A stretch of 64,000 nucleotides of DNA, taken from the NCBI GenBank assembly GCA_963798455.1, contig CAWCTD010000003.1:2232001-2296000 (forward strand), in the 5' to 3' direction. The DNA is from CAWCTD01 sp963798455. GTDB taxonomy: Bacteria > Acidobacteriota > Terriglobia > Bryobacterales > Bryobacteraceae. The notes beneath the pieces are model-generated. The model worked only from the letters and a program-made list of their open reading frames with translations, did not search any database and had not been told where the DNA came from. The stretch's first letter is position 1. Every line of letters starts with the position of its first letter. The position numbers and the translations under genes are program-made. Positions 8,018 to 17,276 of this stretch are shown piece by piece.

Positions 8018-10105
8018 TCACTGCCCGGCATTGAAGGAACCCGGCAGAAAGTTCTGCATTACCCAAACGTCAGCGTCACTGTCGTAGTTGATCGTTCTCG
8101 TAAAGGCGATCTGCCGGCCATCCGGATGCAGACTGGGTCGGTCCCAAAACCTACCTTGCAGCACGATCTGCTGGGGTTCTCCGCCTCCCACAGGGACCCG
8201 GTACAAGATTCCCTCGGCTTTGCCGGCCGTCGTCCCCCCGACGAGGATGTACTTCCCGTCGCGCGTCCACTCTGGATTTGTGTATCTCCCTTGATCGAAA
8301 CGGTGGACTACCCGAGGTGTTCCCCCGTCACTCGGCATGACCGATAGGACCCTCTGGTTGAGGGTGAACATAGCCAGCCACTTCCCGTCCGGCGAAACAG
8401 CAATCCCCGCCGGCGGCTCGCCTCCAGAGGTTCGGTACAACTCACGCTCTTTGCCGGTTCGCAGATCGCGTTCCAATACCTGCCAGAGCTTGCGATTACT
8501 GTCTTCCCGGACGTAGAACAAGCGCTGGCTCACGCCCGAGAACTCGTGATTCCTGATTCGGACACCGCGAGGCATTTCGGCTACGGGGCTAACATTGCCC
8601 GTGTCGAGGCTTACTAGGTAAAGCCCAGACCCTGTTCCCACTACCCTCAAACCTGCGACCACGATGGACCGGCTGTCGGGTGACCACCGGGGCCCTGCCA
8701 CATTGCGGACGCCCAGCTTGACGAACTCATCCGTGAAGACGCGCTCACTGCCGCTCCCGAGCGAGTGAATGCAGAGGGCGTTTGCGCGATTCGTCGGGAA
8801 GACCATGCTGCCGCGCCTGGAGACGTAGGCCAACGATTTGCCGTCCGGCGAGTACCGGGGATTCATGTTAGATCCTTCGTATCGTTCGATCGCCTTCTCC
8901 GCAGGCGTGAGGATCGTGCCCGTCTCGAAATCGACTCTGGCCGCGTACACGTCCCGCGCCACCTTGACATCCGCATAGTAGAACGACCCGTCCTGTGCGA
9001 ATCCCAGCGGCGCAACCCGCCCGACGGAACGCTTGACTCTGACCGGCGGTCCCTGGGGCTTGCCGTCCAGCACGCGGATGGCCCAGAAGTCCAGTGTCCC
9101 CGCTCTGTCACTGAGAAACAGGACCCAGTTGCCGCTTGGATCCCATCCAAAGACGCAGTCATCCGCGGGATGCTGAGCCAGCGGAGTCTCGCTGCCTCCA
9201 CTCACGTCCAGGACGAAGAGATCCAACGCCGCGACTTTCCCGGGCGTCCGGTCGTGAACGATGTAGCGCCCATCCGGCGAAAACAACGCCACGCCTGAGG
9301 AGATTGATCCCGGCTCGAATGTCTTGAGCACGCGGGGAGAACCTCCTTCGACCGGGATGAGCGCGAGTTGACTCGGCTGGCCGGTCCGGCTGATCCACGC
9401 CAGGATGTGCTGGCCGTTCGGCGACCAGTCCTGCGGCTCCACCCACGCCCCGTCGGAATCATCCCGAAATAGAACCCGTGGCTTCGGGTCATCCACGGCC
9501 AGGATGCGCAACTGCGACTCCGAACCACGCTGCCATAGATATACAAGCTGCTTCCCGTCGGGTGACCATCTTGATGTGTAGGCGATTTGGGACGGTTCCT
9601 CCCAGGTGCCCTCGTTCGTGAGCAGCCGGCTCGTCTCCGCTTTGAGGTCGCGGACCGCCAGGTTCCCGGACACCCAATCTATATAACTCATGTACTTCCC
9701 GTCAGGCGAGGGAGCATTCGTGAACACCCCGTCCGCACCTGTCCACACCTGCCGCGTGACGATCCCGTCCGCGGCCTGAACCACCGCGCCGACGTGCGGC
9801 CCGCTGCCGGCCATCACCAGCATGAGCGCCGCTGCAATCGTGGAGGCGAGTGCCGGCACCGGTCGCCACCAGGCGGAGCGTCTTGGTTCTGCTCCTGGTT
9901 TCCGGTTGGCGCGCCACGCCTCCAATTCGCTCGGGTAGGCGTAAACGCTGCTGCGCGAAAGGTGATGATGCCGGTGGACCGGGAGTCCCTCGTGCTTCTC
10001 CCAGCGCATGAGGGTCCTTACGTCACGCTGAAGATAAGCCGCGATCTCCTTCCAGGATTCCAGCGGCGTTTCGTCGTTTGGGTTGTCGTGCTTACTGTTT
10101 ATCAT
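8018..10105 (-). CDS. Membrane-bound HTH regulator with PD40/TolB propeller, paralogue 1
   Basis: The protein has 695 residues. Residues about 15-70 form a helix-turn-helix module (SWKEIAAYLQRDVRTLMRWE, then SSVYAYPSELEAWRANRK). A basic linker and a single membrane helix (about 78-100) follow, and the rest is a WD40-like/PD40 propeller with many SPDGK-type repeats. The topology places the DNA-binding part inside and the propeller outside, as in ToxR/CadC-type one-component regulators; the signal and targets are unknown. I chose the ATG at 10105 because GAAGGAGG precedes it, but an in-frame ATG at 10156 sits 4 nt after a -10-like hexamer and may be a leaderless start. Two close paralogues lie upstream on the same strand. 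Confidence 0.82.
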   Translation of the reverse strand: MINSKHDNPNDETPLESWKEIAAYLQRDVRTLMRWEKHEGLPVHRHHHLSRSSVYAYPSELEAWRANRKPGAEPRRSAWWRPVPALASTIAAALMLVMAGSGPHVGAVVQAADGIVTRQVWTGADGVFTNAPSPDGKYMSYIDWVSGNLAVRDLKAETSRLLTNEGTWEEPSQIAYTSRWSPDGKQLVYLWQRGSESQLRILAVDDPKPRVLFRDDSDGAWVEPQDWSPNGQHILAWISRTGQPSQLALIPVEGGSPRVLKTFEPGSISSGVALFSPDGRYIVHDRTPGKVAALDLFVLDVSGGSETPLAQHPADDCVFGWDPSGNWVLFLSDRAGTLDFWAIRVLDGKPQGPPVRVKRSVGRVAPLGFAQDGSFYYADVKVARDVYAARVDFETGTILTPAEKAIERYEGSNMNPRYSPDGKSLAYVSRRGSMVFPTNRANALCIHSLGSGSERVFTDEFVKLGVRNVAGPRWSPDSRSIVVAGLRVVGTGSGLYLVSLDTGNVSPVAEMPRGVRIRNHEFSGVSQRLFYVREDSNRKLWQVLERDLRTGKERELYRTSGGEPPAGIAVSPDGKWLAMFTLNQRVLSVMPSDGGTPRVVHRFDQGRYTNPEWTRDGKYILVGGTTAGKAEGILYRVPVGGGEPQQIVLQGRFWDRPSLHPDGRQIAFTRTINYDSDADVWVMQNFLPGSFNAGQ

Positions 10106-10160
10106 GGCAAACCTCCTTCGGCCTGATGCCATCCTTGGCTCCTCTTGCCGTGCCATGATC

Positions 10161-10189
10161 AGATTAGTCTCGGGACTCAAGTCCCGCAA
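10161..10189 (-). promoter_or_regulatory. Candidate promoter of paralogue 1 with palindromic spacer
   Basis: On the minus strand TTGCGG (10184-10189), a 17-nt spacer and TAATCT (10161-10166) form a sigma-70-like promoter. The spacer overlaps a near-perfect palindrome CGGGACTCAAGTCCCG (10171-10186), which could be an operator. The same arrangement of hexamers recurs before the other two paralogues. Confidence 0.55.
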
Positions 10190-10194
10190 TAGAC

Positions 10195-10225
10195 ATTAGC
10201 CGACACAAGCTGTTTTTCGGCTAAT
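10195..10225. other. Inverted repeat between paralogues 1 and 2
   Basis: ATTAGCCGA (10195-10203) is repeated inverted as TCGGCTAAT (10217-10225) around a 13-base loop. It lies just after the stop of paralogue 2 and upstream of the promoter of paralogue 1. There is no T-run, so a classic intrinsic terminator is not evident; an operator or processing stem is possible. Confidence 0.5.
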
Positions 10226-10232
10226 GCCGGAA

Positions 10233-12299
10233 TCAGCGTTTTGCAGTTCCACCTTCCTCCTGGCTTCTGAGGCCGGGTAGGAAGTTTTCCATCACCCAGA
10301 CTTCGGTCGCCGGCTCCCACGCGGTAAAGGCCAGCTGCTTTCCATCCGGATGAATGGACAGGGTTTGCACATCTTTCATGACCGAGAACCCGAGGCTCCG
10401 CTGCTCGCCACCTTCCACCGGCACACCCCAGAGTTCGGAACTGGTCAGCTTGGCAGCGGTGCCGGGCCGCTTGATGAACAGGAGCTGACCCGAGTCCGGC
10501 GCCCACGTCCCGGTCCTCACACCTGTCCAAGGTCCGGGCAAGTCTCGGATCTCAGTCCCACCTACTGGCATGACAGCCGGGCTCCATCCGGCGCCCCGGA
10601 TGAGCGAAAAACCGAACCAGCGGCCGTCTGGGGAGAGACTGACAGCCCCCCCCGTTACCGCCTCGGGAAACACGTGTATCACCTCGTGCCGGCCGGTCGC
10701 CAGTTCCGTTCGCACCAGCCGCGTCCGGCCCTCGGGTGTTGCCACCCGCGGCTCAACGTAGTAGACCGCCTTTCCATCCACAGACCAGCAGGGTTCAACC
10801 ATATAGCTGCCGTACTCGCGAGCCGGCCACCAGGCTACGCGGGTTACCTCCTCGGTCCCGATGCCGATCGTGAACAGACCACTGTTGCCCTGCAGATCGC
10901 CACCGCGGACAAGTAGCGAGCCTCCGTCGGGAGACCACCGCAGCGGCCATTTGCTGACTCTCTTGAGCTTGTCCGAATACTCCCGCTCCTCACCCGTTTC
11001 TACCGACCGGATGCACAAGGTCGCGTCAGCGGAGCCCCGCTGGCGTCTTGAGAGATAGGCGACTTTCTTCCCATCGGGTGACCATTCCGGTTGAAAGTTC
11101 CACCCGAGATGCCGCTCCACAAGGAGCGAGGGGGTTCCACCACCGAGCGTGGCGGTATAGACGTTCAACCCATCGACCCGGATCTTGTAGTAGAAGGAGC
11201 CGTTATTCGCAAATCCCATAGGCTCCATGGCACCCGCTTCTCGCCTAACTAGAGTAGGCTCTCCCTGCGGTTTCCCATCGGCCACGGGAACCAGCCATAC
11301 GCCCCAGTTTCCGGTTCGGTCGCTGAGGAACAGGACCGACTTGCCGTCCGGCGTCCAGCCAAGCAACTGCTCCTGCGCCGGGTGCTGCACGAGCGGAGTC
11401 ACCTGCCCCCCGGCGACGGCTAGAGCAAAGATGTCGAGGTTCCCTTTTTGGTCCGCCGGGAAGTCGTACACAACGAACCGGCCATCGGGAGAGAAGCGCA
11501 GTCTATGCGGCTCCGGACCCTTGGTGAAGCTCTTCAAGACAGTCACAGAGCCATCGGCGACGGTAACGGAGACAATATCTACGTAGTTATACGGATCCGG
11601 CCTTCTTCTCAATGCCAAGATGGACTTCCCATCCTGCGACCAGTCCGTGGGGAAGATCTCGTGCTTGTCGGCACGATAAAGAACCCGCGCCTCCGAACCT
11701 TCCGTGTTCACGAGCCTGACGTCACACTCATCCCACCGGCTGTACCATCCGAAAGCCACCTGCTTGCCGTCCGGGGAGAACACGAGAGAGGCTGCGAATT
11801 GCGCGCCCCCTGCGTTGCTGGTAAGCTGCCGGCTCTGGCCTGTGGTCAGATCGCGCACCGCCAAGTTTCCGGTCTCGTCGTCATAAGCCAGGTAACGGCC
11901 GTCCGGCGAGGGAGTCCCCTCAAGATTGAAATCCGCCCCCCACACCTGCCGCGTGACGATCCCGTCCGCCGCCTGGACCGAGCCCACCTGCGGGCCGCTG
12001 CTCGCGGACACGAGTGCCAGCAGGAGCGTAAGAGCGAAGGCGGCCGAGGGCAGAGGCCGGCGCCACAGGGGACCCGGAGCCTCGGCTGCCGGCTTTCGAT
12101 TCGCGCGCCAGGCCTCCAGTTCGCTTGCGTAAGCGTAGACGCTGCTGCGCGAGAGGTGATGGTGCCGGCGGACCGGGAGGCCTTCGTGTTTCTCCCAGCG
12201 AATGACCGTGCTGATGTCCCTTTGAAGGAAAGCCGCAATCTCTTTCCAGGACTCCAGCCGAGCCTCGACGTTGGCATTGTCAAGCGCGTTGTTTGTCAT
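10233..12299 (-). CDS. Membrane-bound HTH regulator with PD40/TolB propeller, paralogue 2
   Basis: The protein has 688 residues and the same plan as its neighbours: HTH (SWKEIAAFLQRDISTVIRWE, residues about 15-70), a linker, one membrane helix, the conserved AADGIVTRQVW junction, and a propeller with repeated FSPDGR/K blades ending in EVWVMENFLPG. The ATG at 12299 follows GGAAGGAG. An in-frame upstream ATG at 12350 lies 4 nt behind a -10-like TAGGTT. Adjacency and same orientation suggest tandem duplication. The promoter region overlaps a different palindrome from those of paralogues 1 and 3, so regulation may have diverged. Confidence 0.82.
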   Translation of the reverse strand: MTNNALDNANVEARLESWKEIAAFLQRDISTVIRWEKHEGLPVRRHHHLSRSSVYAYASELEAWRANRKPAAEAPGPLWRRPLPSAAFALTLLLALVSASSGPQVGSVQAADGIVTRQVWGADFNLEGTPSPDGRYLAYDDETGNLAVRDLTTGQSRQLTSNAGGAQFAASLVFSPDGKQVAFGWYSRWDECDVRLVNTEGSEARVLYRADKHEIFPTDWSQDGKSILALRRRPDPYNYVDIVSVTVADGSVTVLKSFTKGPEPHRLRFSPDGRFVVYDFPADQKGNLDIFALAVAGGQVTPLVQHPAQEQLLGWTPDGKSVLFLSDRTGNWGVWLVPVADGKPQGEPTLVRREAGAMEPMGFANNGSFYYKIRVDGLNVYTATLGGGTPSLLVERHLGWNFQPEWSPDGKKVAYLSRRQRGSADATLCIRSVETGEEREYSDKLKRVSKWPLRWSPDGGSLLVRGGDLQGNSGLFTIGIGTEEVTRVAWWPAREYGSYMVEPCWSVDGKAVYYVEPRVATPEGRTRLVRTELATGRHEVIHVFPEAVTGGAVSLSPDGRWFGFSLIRGAGWSPAVMPVGGTEIRDLPGPWTGVRTGTWAPDSGQLLFIKRPGTAAKLTSSELWGVPVEGGEQRSLGFSVMKDVQTLSIHPDGKQLAFTAWEPATEVWVMENFLPGLRSQEEGGTAKR

Positions 12300-12354
12300 G
12301 GCAAGTCTCCTTCCGGACAACCTCGATTTCGGTTTTCCGTGTTCTGCCATCACA

Positions 12355-12393
12355 AACCTAAACCAGAACCCGCAATCCGGCAATACGTATTGC
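12355..12393 (-). promoter_or_regulatory. Candidate promoter of paralogue 2 overlapping a palindrome
   Basis: Minus-strand TTGCCG (12378-12383), a 17-nt spacer and TAGGTT (12355-12360). The -35 element overlaps the perfect 14-base palindrome GCAATACGTATTGC (12380-12393), a plausible operator. Confidence 0.5.
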
Positions 12394-12421
12394 TTTTCAC
12401 CGGTCGTATGCCATCTAATGC

Positions 12422-14459
12422 CTACTGCGCTGCCCCGGCGGGGGGCAGAAACTTCTCCATCACCCAGACTTCGGTAGACTCCTCCGTCACGTGAAACGCC
12501 AACTGTTTCCCATCCGGATGAACGGACAGGCTCCATACTCTCTGCGGGACCGAGAATCCGAAGCTCCGCGGCTCTCCGCCTGCCACCGGCACGCCCCAGA
12601 TTTCGGATCTCGTCACGTTGCCAGGCCTTCCAACCTGCCTGATGAACAGGATCTGCTGCGAGTCCGGGGCCCAGGTGAGGGCCCACGGCACAACTTCCTC
12701 CAACGGACCGGGCAAATCTCGGATGCCGGTTTTACCCGCGGCCATGAGGGCCAGACTCCACTCGTCACCACGGCTGAGCCCCAGTGCGAACCACTGGCCG
12801 TCCGGGGACGGATAGACCTGTCCATGCGTTACGCCCTCAGGCAGCAATCGTATCTGTTCGTCTCGTCCCGTCCCCAGGTCTCGCCGCATGACCCGTGCCG
12901 GGCGCTTTGTGTTTCTTGTCCCACGGCTCAATGTAGTAGATTGCCTTGCCATCCGCTGACCAGCGCGGATGAATCGAGTACTCTCCTACCAACGCCGGGG
13001 TCACCTGCTGGGTCTCGAGGTCAAACTTGAACGACCCTCCCCTACCCTGCAAGTCCGCCCCCCAGACAAGCACCGACCTTCCGTCAGGAGACCACTCCGG
13101 GTAGCCGAATTCAAGGAGCTTCGGCGAGTATTCCCGCTCGCTGCCTGTTTCCATCGACTGCACGCACAGGGTGGGGGCAGTAACGCCCCGAGACCGCACG
13201 GAAATATAGACGATGTTCTTCCCATCGGGAGACCATGCCGGTCGTTGGTTCGCCCCGAGATAGCGCTTCACCAGGAGCGACGGCGCACCGTTCGCTGACG
13301 TGGCTGTGTAGACGTTGGCTCCTTGATCGCGGATTCCATAATAGAAGGAGCCGTCGCGGACAAATCCCAAAGGCCGAATCGCCCCCGTGTCCCGCTTCAC
13401 AAGCTTGGGCACACCCAGTGGCTTCCCATCGGCGACCTCCACAAGCCATGCTCCCCAGCTTCCCGTTCGGTCGCTGAGGAACAGGACCGACTTGCCGTCC
13501 GGAGTCCAGCCGAGCATCCTGTCCTGCGCCGGGTGCTGGACGAGGGGCGTGAGCTGCCCGTTGGTAACGGAAAGCACAAAGAGGTCGCGGTTGCCCGCTT
13601 CGTCCACCGGGACATCGTAGGCGACGAACCGGCCGTCGGGCGAGAGGCGCACCGCATCCAGGCTCGGAGAGCGCCAGTCGAAGGTCTTCAGGACTCTCAC
13701 GGTACCATCCGCAGTGCTGACGAGCGCAGCTTGGCGGACTCCTCCCCTGAGAGGTACGAGTGCCAGGATGGACTTCCCATCCTGGGACCAACCCGCGGGG
13801 AAACCCGCGCCCGGATTAAGGACCCGAGGCTCCGAACCGTCCATCCCCACAACGTGCAGTCCGCAGACATCCTGCTGGTTGTACCAACCGAAAGCCACCT
13901 GCTTGCCGTCCGGGGAAAATACAGGGGATTCCGCGTACTCGTGCCAGTTCTCCCAGCCGCCCTTCTTGTGGGTCAGCCGCCAGTTCTGCCCGGTGGTCAG
14001 ATCGCGCACCGCCAGATCGCCGGTGTTCCAATCCGTGAAGCTGAGATAACGGCCGTCCGGCGAAGGAGCGGCGACAGAATTGGCTTCCGTTCCACTCCAC
14101 ACCTGCCGGGTCACGATTCCATCCGCCGCCTGGACCAGTGCGCCGACGTGCGGCCCACTGCCGGCCATCAAGAGGGACAGAGCGATGACGATCGTAGAAG
14201 CAAAGGCTGGTATCGGCCGCCACCAGGTCGAACGTGGTGATTCCGCAGCCGGTTTCCGGTTCGCCCGCCACGCCTCCAGTTCGCTCGGGTAGGCATAAAC
14301 GCTGCTGCGCGAAAGGTGATGATGGCGGTGGACCGGGAGACCCTCGAACTTCTCCCAGCGGCGGGCCGTGCGCTCATCCCGCTGGAGATAAGCGGCGATC
14401 TCTTTCCACGAAGTCAGCGGTACGCCGCTGTCGGGGCCTTCGCTGATGTTGTCTGTCAT
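12422..14459 (-). pseudogene. Membrane-bound HTH regulator, paralogue 3, frameshifted
   Basis: The HTH (SWKEIAAYLQRDERTARRWE), membrane helix and most propeller blades are encoded from ATG 14459 down to about 12905. There the frame shifts, and the remaining blades (from VMRRDLGTGRDEQIR to EVWVMEKFLPP) continue in another frame to 12422. The total length is one base more than a multiple of three, so a single inserted base near 12895-12925 explains it; correction would give about 678 residues, in line with its paralogues. It may be a sequencing error or a recent mutation. Uncorrected, the first frame gives a 540-residue product (from ATG 14459) lacking the last blades. AAAGGGAGG precedes the ATG. 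Confidence 0.8.
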
Positions 14460-14493
14460 GGGCGACCTCCCTTTGGGCAATCTCGCCATGACG

Positions 14494-14556
14494 AAACTAA
14501 ACCCTCGCACCCGGAACCAACAATAGGCAAGAGCGGACACCGGGACATTGTCCGCT
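14494..14556 (-). promoter_or_regulatory. Candidate promoter of paralogue 3 plus upstream inverted repeat
   Basis: Minus-strand TTGTTG (14518-14523) and TAGTTT (14494-14499) are separated by 18 nt and lie 4 nt before the in-frame ATG at 14489. Just upstream, AGCGGACA (14532-14539) and TGTCCGCT (14549-14556) form an inverted repeat with a 9-base loop. A second -10-like TACAAT occurs further upstream near 14598. Confidence 0.45.
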
Positions 14557-14624
14557 GACGCCCGTACCCCGCGGCGAGCCCAGCCTGCCTATATTGTACA
14601 AAGAGACCGCCTTGACGGTTGCGG

Positions 14625-15803
14625 TCAGGTTCGGTAGCTGGCGTTGATGCGGATGTAGTCTTCGGTGAGGTCGCAGGTCCAGAAGCAGCTCTCGCCCCGG
14701 CCCCGGCCGCGGATCAGGAAACGAATGACGCAGTCGGTTGAGTCGAGGTCGTTTTTCAGTTCCCGCTCATCGAAGCTGGTGGCAATCCCGCCGGAGCACA
14801 CCTGGGTTCCTTGAAGGAGAATGTCCACACTGGAAGGATCGAAGGCCACCCCGGCGGCGCCCGCCGCCGACAGGATGCGGCCCCAGTTGGGGTCCGAACC
14901 GGCGATGGCCGTCTTGACCAGGGGCGAATTGCCGATGGCGCGGGCGATCTCGGTGGCGCGGGCATCGTCAGCCGCGCCTCGCACGTGGATCGTGATTTTC
15001 TTCCGCGCCCCTTCGCCATCCCGGGCGATCATCTCGGCCAAATCCTGGAGAACCCAGCTCAGCACTTCATCGAAGACCAACTGCTCCTTCGCATTGGGTC
15101 CGATGCCGCTGGCGCCGTTGGCGAGCAACAGCAGGGTATCGTTGGTGGAAGTGTCTCCGTCCACCGTCAAACGGTGAAAACTGCGCTCCGCGGCCACAGC
15201 GAGCGACCTGCGGAGGCGGGCGGGAGGGATTGCGGCGTCGGTCATGACGAAGCACAGCATGGTCGCCATGCGGGGGTGAATCATGCCCGCGCCTTTGGCC
15301 ATGCCTGCAATCCGGACCACGCCTCGCTTGAGCGGCAATTCTCCGAAGGCCACCTTAGGAACACGGTCGGTGGTCAGGATGGCGCGCGAGACTTCGTCAA
15401 AATGGGAGCCGTTCAAGCCACGCACCAGCGCGGGCAGCGCCTTGGTGATGAGTTTGCGATCGAGATCGACCCCGATGACCCCGGTCGAGGCGGGCAGGAT
15501 CTGGCGGATGGGGGCCTTCAGCTTCGCCGCGGCCGTCCGGCAACAGGCTGCCGTCACCTTCATCGCGGAGCGAGTGGCGCAGTTGGCATTTCCCGCGTTC
15601 ACCAGGATCGCGCTCGCCTTCCCCCGCGAGTCCTTCAGGTGGGTCCGGCAAACCTGGACCGGAGCCGCCTGCACCAGGTTCGTGGTGAACAGGCCCGCCG
15701 CCGAGGCCGTCGTCGCCGACACGATCAATGCAAGATCGTCCTTCTTCTCCTTGCGGATGCCTGCGTAGGTCGATGCGTAACGATAGCCGAGCGGTAGTTT
15801 CAC
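14625..15803 (-). CDS. argJ: Bifunctional ornithine/glutamate N-acetyltransferase ArgJ
   Basis: The protein has 392 residues, normal for ArgJ. It transfers acetyl groups from N-acetylornithine to glutamate (and possibly from acetyl-CoA) in the cyclic arginine pathway. The precursor is expected to cleave itself at the conserved A-T-M-L motif, seen here as RMATMLCFV with Thr181 as the new N-terminal nucleophile. Other family signatures are VNAGNANCATRSAM and GDTSTNDTLLLLANG. The start is GTG with AGAGGA upstream, 8 bases after the fmt stop, so it is probably co-transcribed with fmt, def and aroC. No other arginine gene is in the window. Confidence 0.95.
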   Translation of the reverse strand: MKLPLGYRYASTYAGIRKEKKDDLALIVSATTASAAGLFTTNLVQAAPVQVCRTHLKDSRGKASAILVNAGNANCATRSAMKVTAACCRTAAAKLKAPIRQILPASTGVIGVDLDRKLITKALPALVRGLNGSHFDEVSRAILTTDRVPKVAFGELPLKRGVVRIAGMAKGAGMIHPRMATMLCFVMTDAAIPPARLRRSLAVAAERSFHRLTVDGDTSTNDTLLLLANGASGIGPNAKEQLVFDEVLSWVLQDLAEMIARDGEGARKKITIHVRGAADDARATEIARAIGNSPLVKTAIAGSDPNWGRILSAAGAAGVAFDPSSVDILLQGTQVCSGGIATSFDERELKNDLDSTDCVIRFLIRGRGRGESCFWTCDLTEDYIRINASYRT

Positions 15804-15811
15804 GGCGTCCT

Positions 15812-16741
15812 CTATCCTAGCTCTTCGCCCGCCTGCACGTGCTGGCCGTTCAGGAAAGCGTCTCCCTCAACCTTCTTCCGTCCCTCGATCTGCACCTCGA
15901 GCAATTCGAGGCGGGTGCTCTCGCCGCAGTGTACCAACAGCCGCCGGCCGGCCGCCACCAGCGCGCCGGACCTGCCAGCCGCCGTCTCGGCGGGCCGCGC
16001 CCTCCACACATTCAGCCGTTGGCCCCGGAACCAAGTGTATGCGCCGGGCCATGGCGCAAAACCGCGGACTCTACTGTAAACCTCGTGCGCCGTCAGGTTC
16101 CAATCGATCAGGCCGTCCTCCTTGCGCAGGATGGGGGCATGCGTGGCTGCGGCGTCATCCTGCGGCCTGGGCTGAATGGTTCCGGCGCTGAGGCCCTCCA
16201 GCGTTTCGACAAGCAGCTCCGCTCCCATCGCGGCCAGACGGGCGGCCAGCTCAACCGCGGTCTCGTCCGGCCCAATGGGCGTCTCGCGCACCCGCAAGAT
16301 GTCGCCGGTGTCCAGGCCCGCGTCGATGCGCATGGTGGTCACGCCCGTGACGGTTTCGCCGCGCGCGATGGCCCACTGGATGGGCGCGGCGCCGCGGTAT
16401 TTCGGCAGAAGCGAAGCGTGAACATTGATGATGCCGAGCGGTGGAATGTCAATGATGCTTTGAGGAATGATCTGGCCGTATCCAACGACCACCATGGCCT
16501 CGGGCCGCAATTCCTTCAGTTCGGCAGCCACCTCGGGGCGGCGGATGCGTTCCGGTTGCCGGACATCGAGCCCGCGCCGCAGGGCGGCCTCCTTGACCGG
16601 CGAGGGGGCCAGTTCCTGTCCGCGTCCCTTTGGCTTGTCGGGTTGCGTGTAGACGGCCAGCACTTCGTGGCCGGCTTCCAGCGTTCGGTCCAACGTGGGA
16701 ACGGCGAAGGAAGGCGTGCCCAGGAAGACCAGCCGCATCAC
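15812..16741 (-). CDS. fmt: Methionyl-tRNA formyltransferase
   Basis: The protein has 309 residues. It formylates initiator Met-tRNA with 10-formyltetrahydrofolate. The N-terminal FLGTPSFAVPTL, the catalytic region NVHASLLPKYRGAAPIQWAI and the DAGLDTGDIL motif are intact, and a C-terminal OB-like tRNA-binding part follows from about residue 205. It begins with two Met codons, so the start may be at 16741 or 16738. It lies between def and argJ in a minus-strand operon; the def-fmt pairing is common in bacteria. Confidence 0.95.
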   Translation of the reverse strand: MMRLVFLGTPSFAVPTLDRTLEAGHEVLAVYTQPDKPKGRGQELAPSPVKEAALRRGLDVRQPERIRRPEVAAELKELRPEAMVVVGYGQIIPQSIIDIPPLGIINVHASLLPKYRGAAPIQWAIARGETVTGVTTMRIDAGLDTGDILRVRETPIGPDETAVELAARLAAMGAELLVETLEGLSAGTIQPRPQDDAAATHAPILRKEDGLIDWNLTAHEVYSRVRGFAPWPGAYTWFRGQRLNVWRARPAETAAGRSGALVAAGRRLLVHCGESTRLELLEVQIEGRKKVEGDAFLNGQHVQAGEELG

Positions 16742-16760
16742 AAACTCGCTTTCGCCTTCT

Positions 16761-17276
16761 CTATGGCCACTCGCCTTCTCTCTGTTGCTTGCGGATCTTG
16801 CGGCGGATCATATCGCGCTTCAGAGCACTGAGGCGGCTCAGATAGAGTCTGCCGTTCAGGTGATCGATCTCGTGCTGGAAGGCTCGCGCCAGCAGTTCCT
16901 CGCCGATCGCTTCGAAGGGCTCGCCCTTGATGTTCCGGGCTCGCACCGTGACTTTGGCGCCGCGGCGTACCGGCTCGCGAAAACCGGGCACGCTTAGGCA
17001 GCCTTCCTCGGTCACGTGCTTGCCCTCGTTGCGGATGATCTCCGGGTTGATGAGGACCAGTTTCCGCGGGGGCCCTTCCCCGCCGGAAATGTCGATGACC
17101 GCGATACGGCGGGAGATGCCGATCTGCGGCGCGGCGAGGCCCACCCCCTTGTTCGCGTACATCGTTTCGAACATGTCCTCGACCAGCTTGTGGAGTTCCG
17201 GCGTGTCGAACTCCGCGACCGCCTCCGCCTTGTTCTCCAGAACCGGGTCCCCGAACTTCACTATGGGATAGATCAT
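16761..17276 (-). CDS. def: Peptide deformylase
   Basis: The protein has 171 residues. It removes the formyl group from nascent protein N-termini with a metal cofactor. The three family motifs are complete: GVGLAAPQIG, EGCLSVPG (metal-binding Cys) and QHEIDHLNG (two metal-binding His and the catalytic Glu; Asn replaces the usual Asp). The C-terminal tail is basic (RDMIRRKIRKQQREG). Its ATG overlaps the stop of aroC, suggesting translational coupling, and fmt follows. Confidence 0.96.
   Translation of the reverse strand: MIYPIVKFGDPVLENKAEAVAEFDTPELHKLVEDMFETMYANKGVGLAAPQIGISRRIAVIDISGGEGPPRKLVLINPEIIRNEGKHVTEEGCLSVPGFREPVRRGAKVTVRARNIKGEPFEAIGEELLARAFQHEIDHLNGRLYLSRLSALKRDMIRRKIRKQQREGEWP

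Noticed and set aside
10233..12686. 817-residue version of regulator paralogue 2
   Set aside because: The first 129 residues are read antisense-like through the 3' end of paralogue 3; the HTH begins after the ATG with a good ribosome site at 12299.
8018..14459. Repeated SPDGK-type stretches as DNA tandem repeats
   Set aside because: They are protein-level propeller blades with diverged DNA, not a DNA repeat array.
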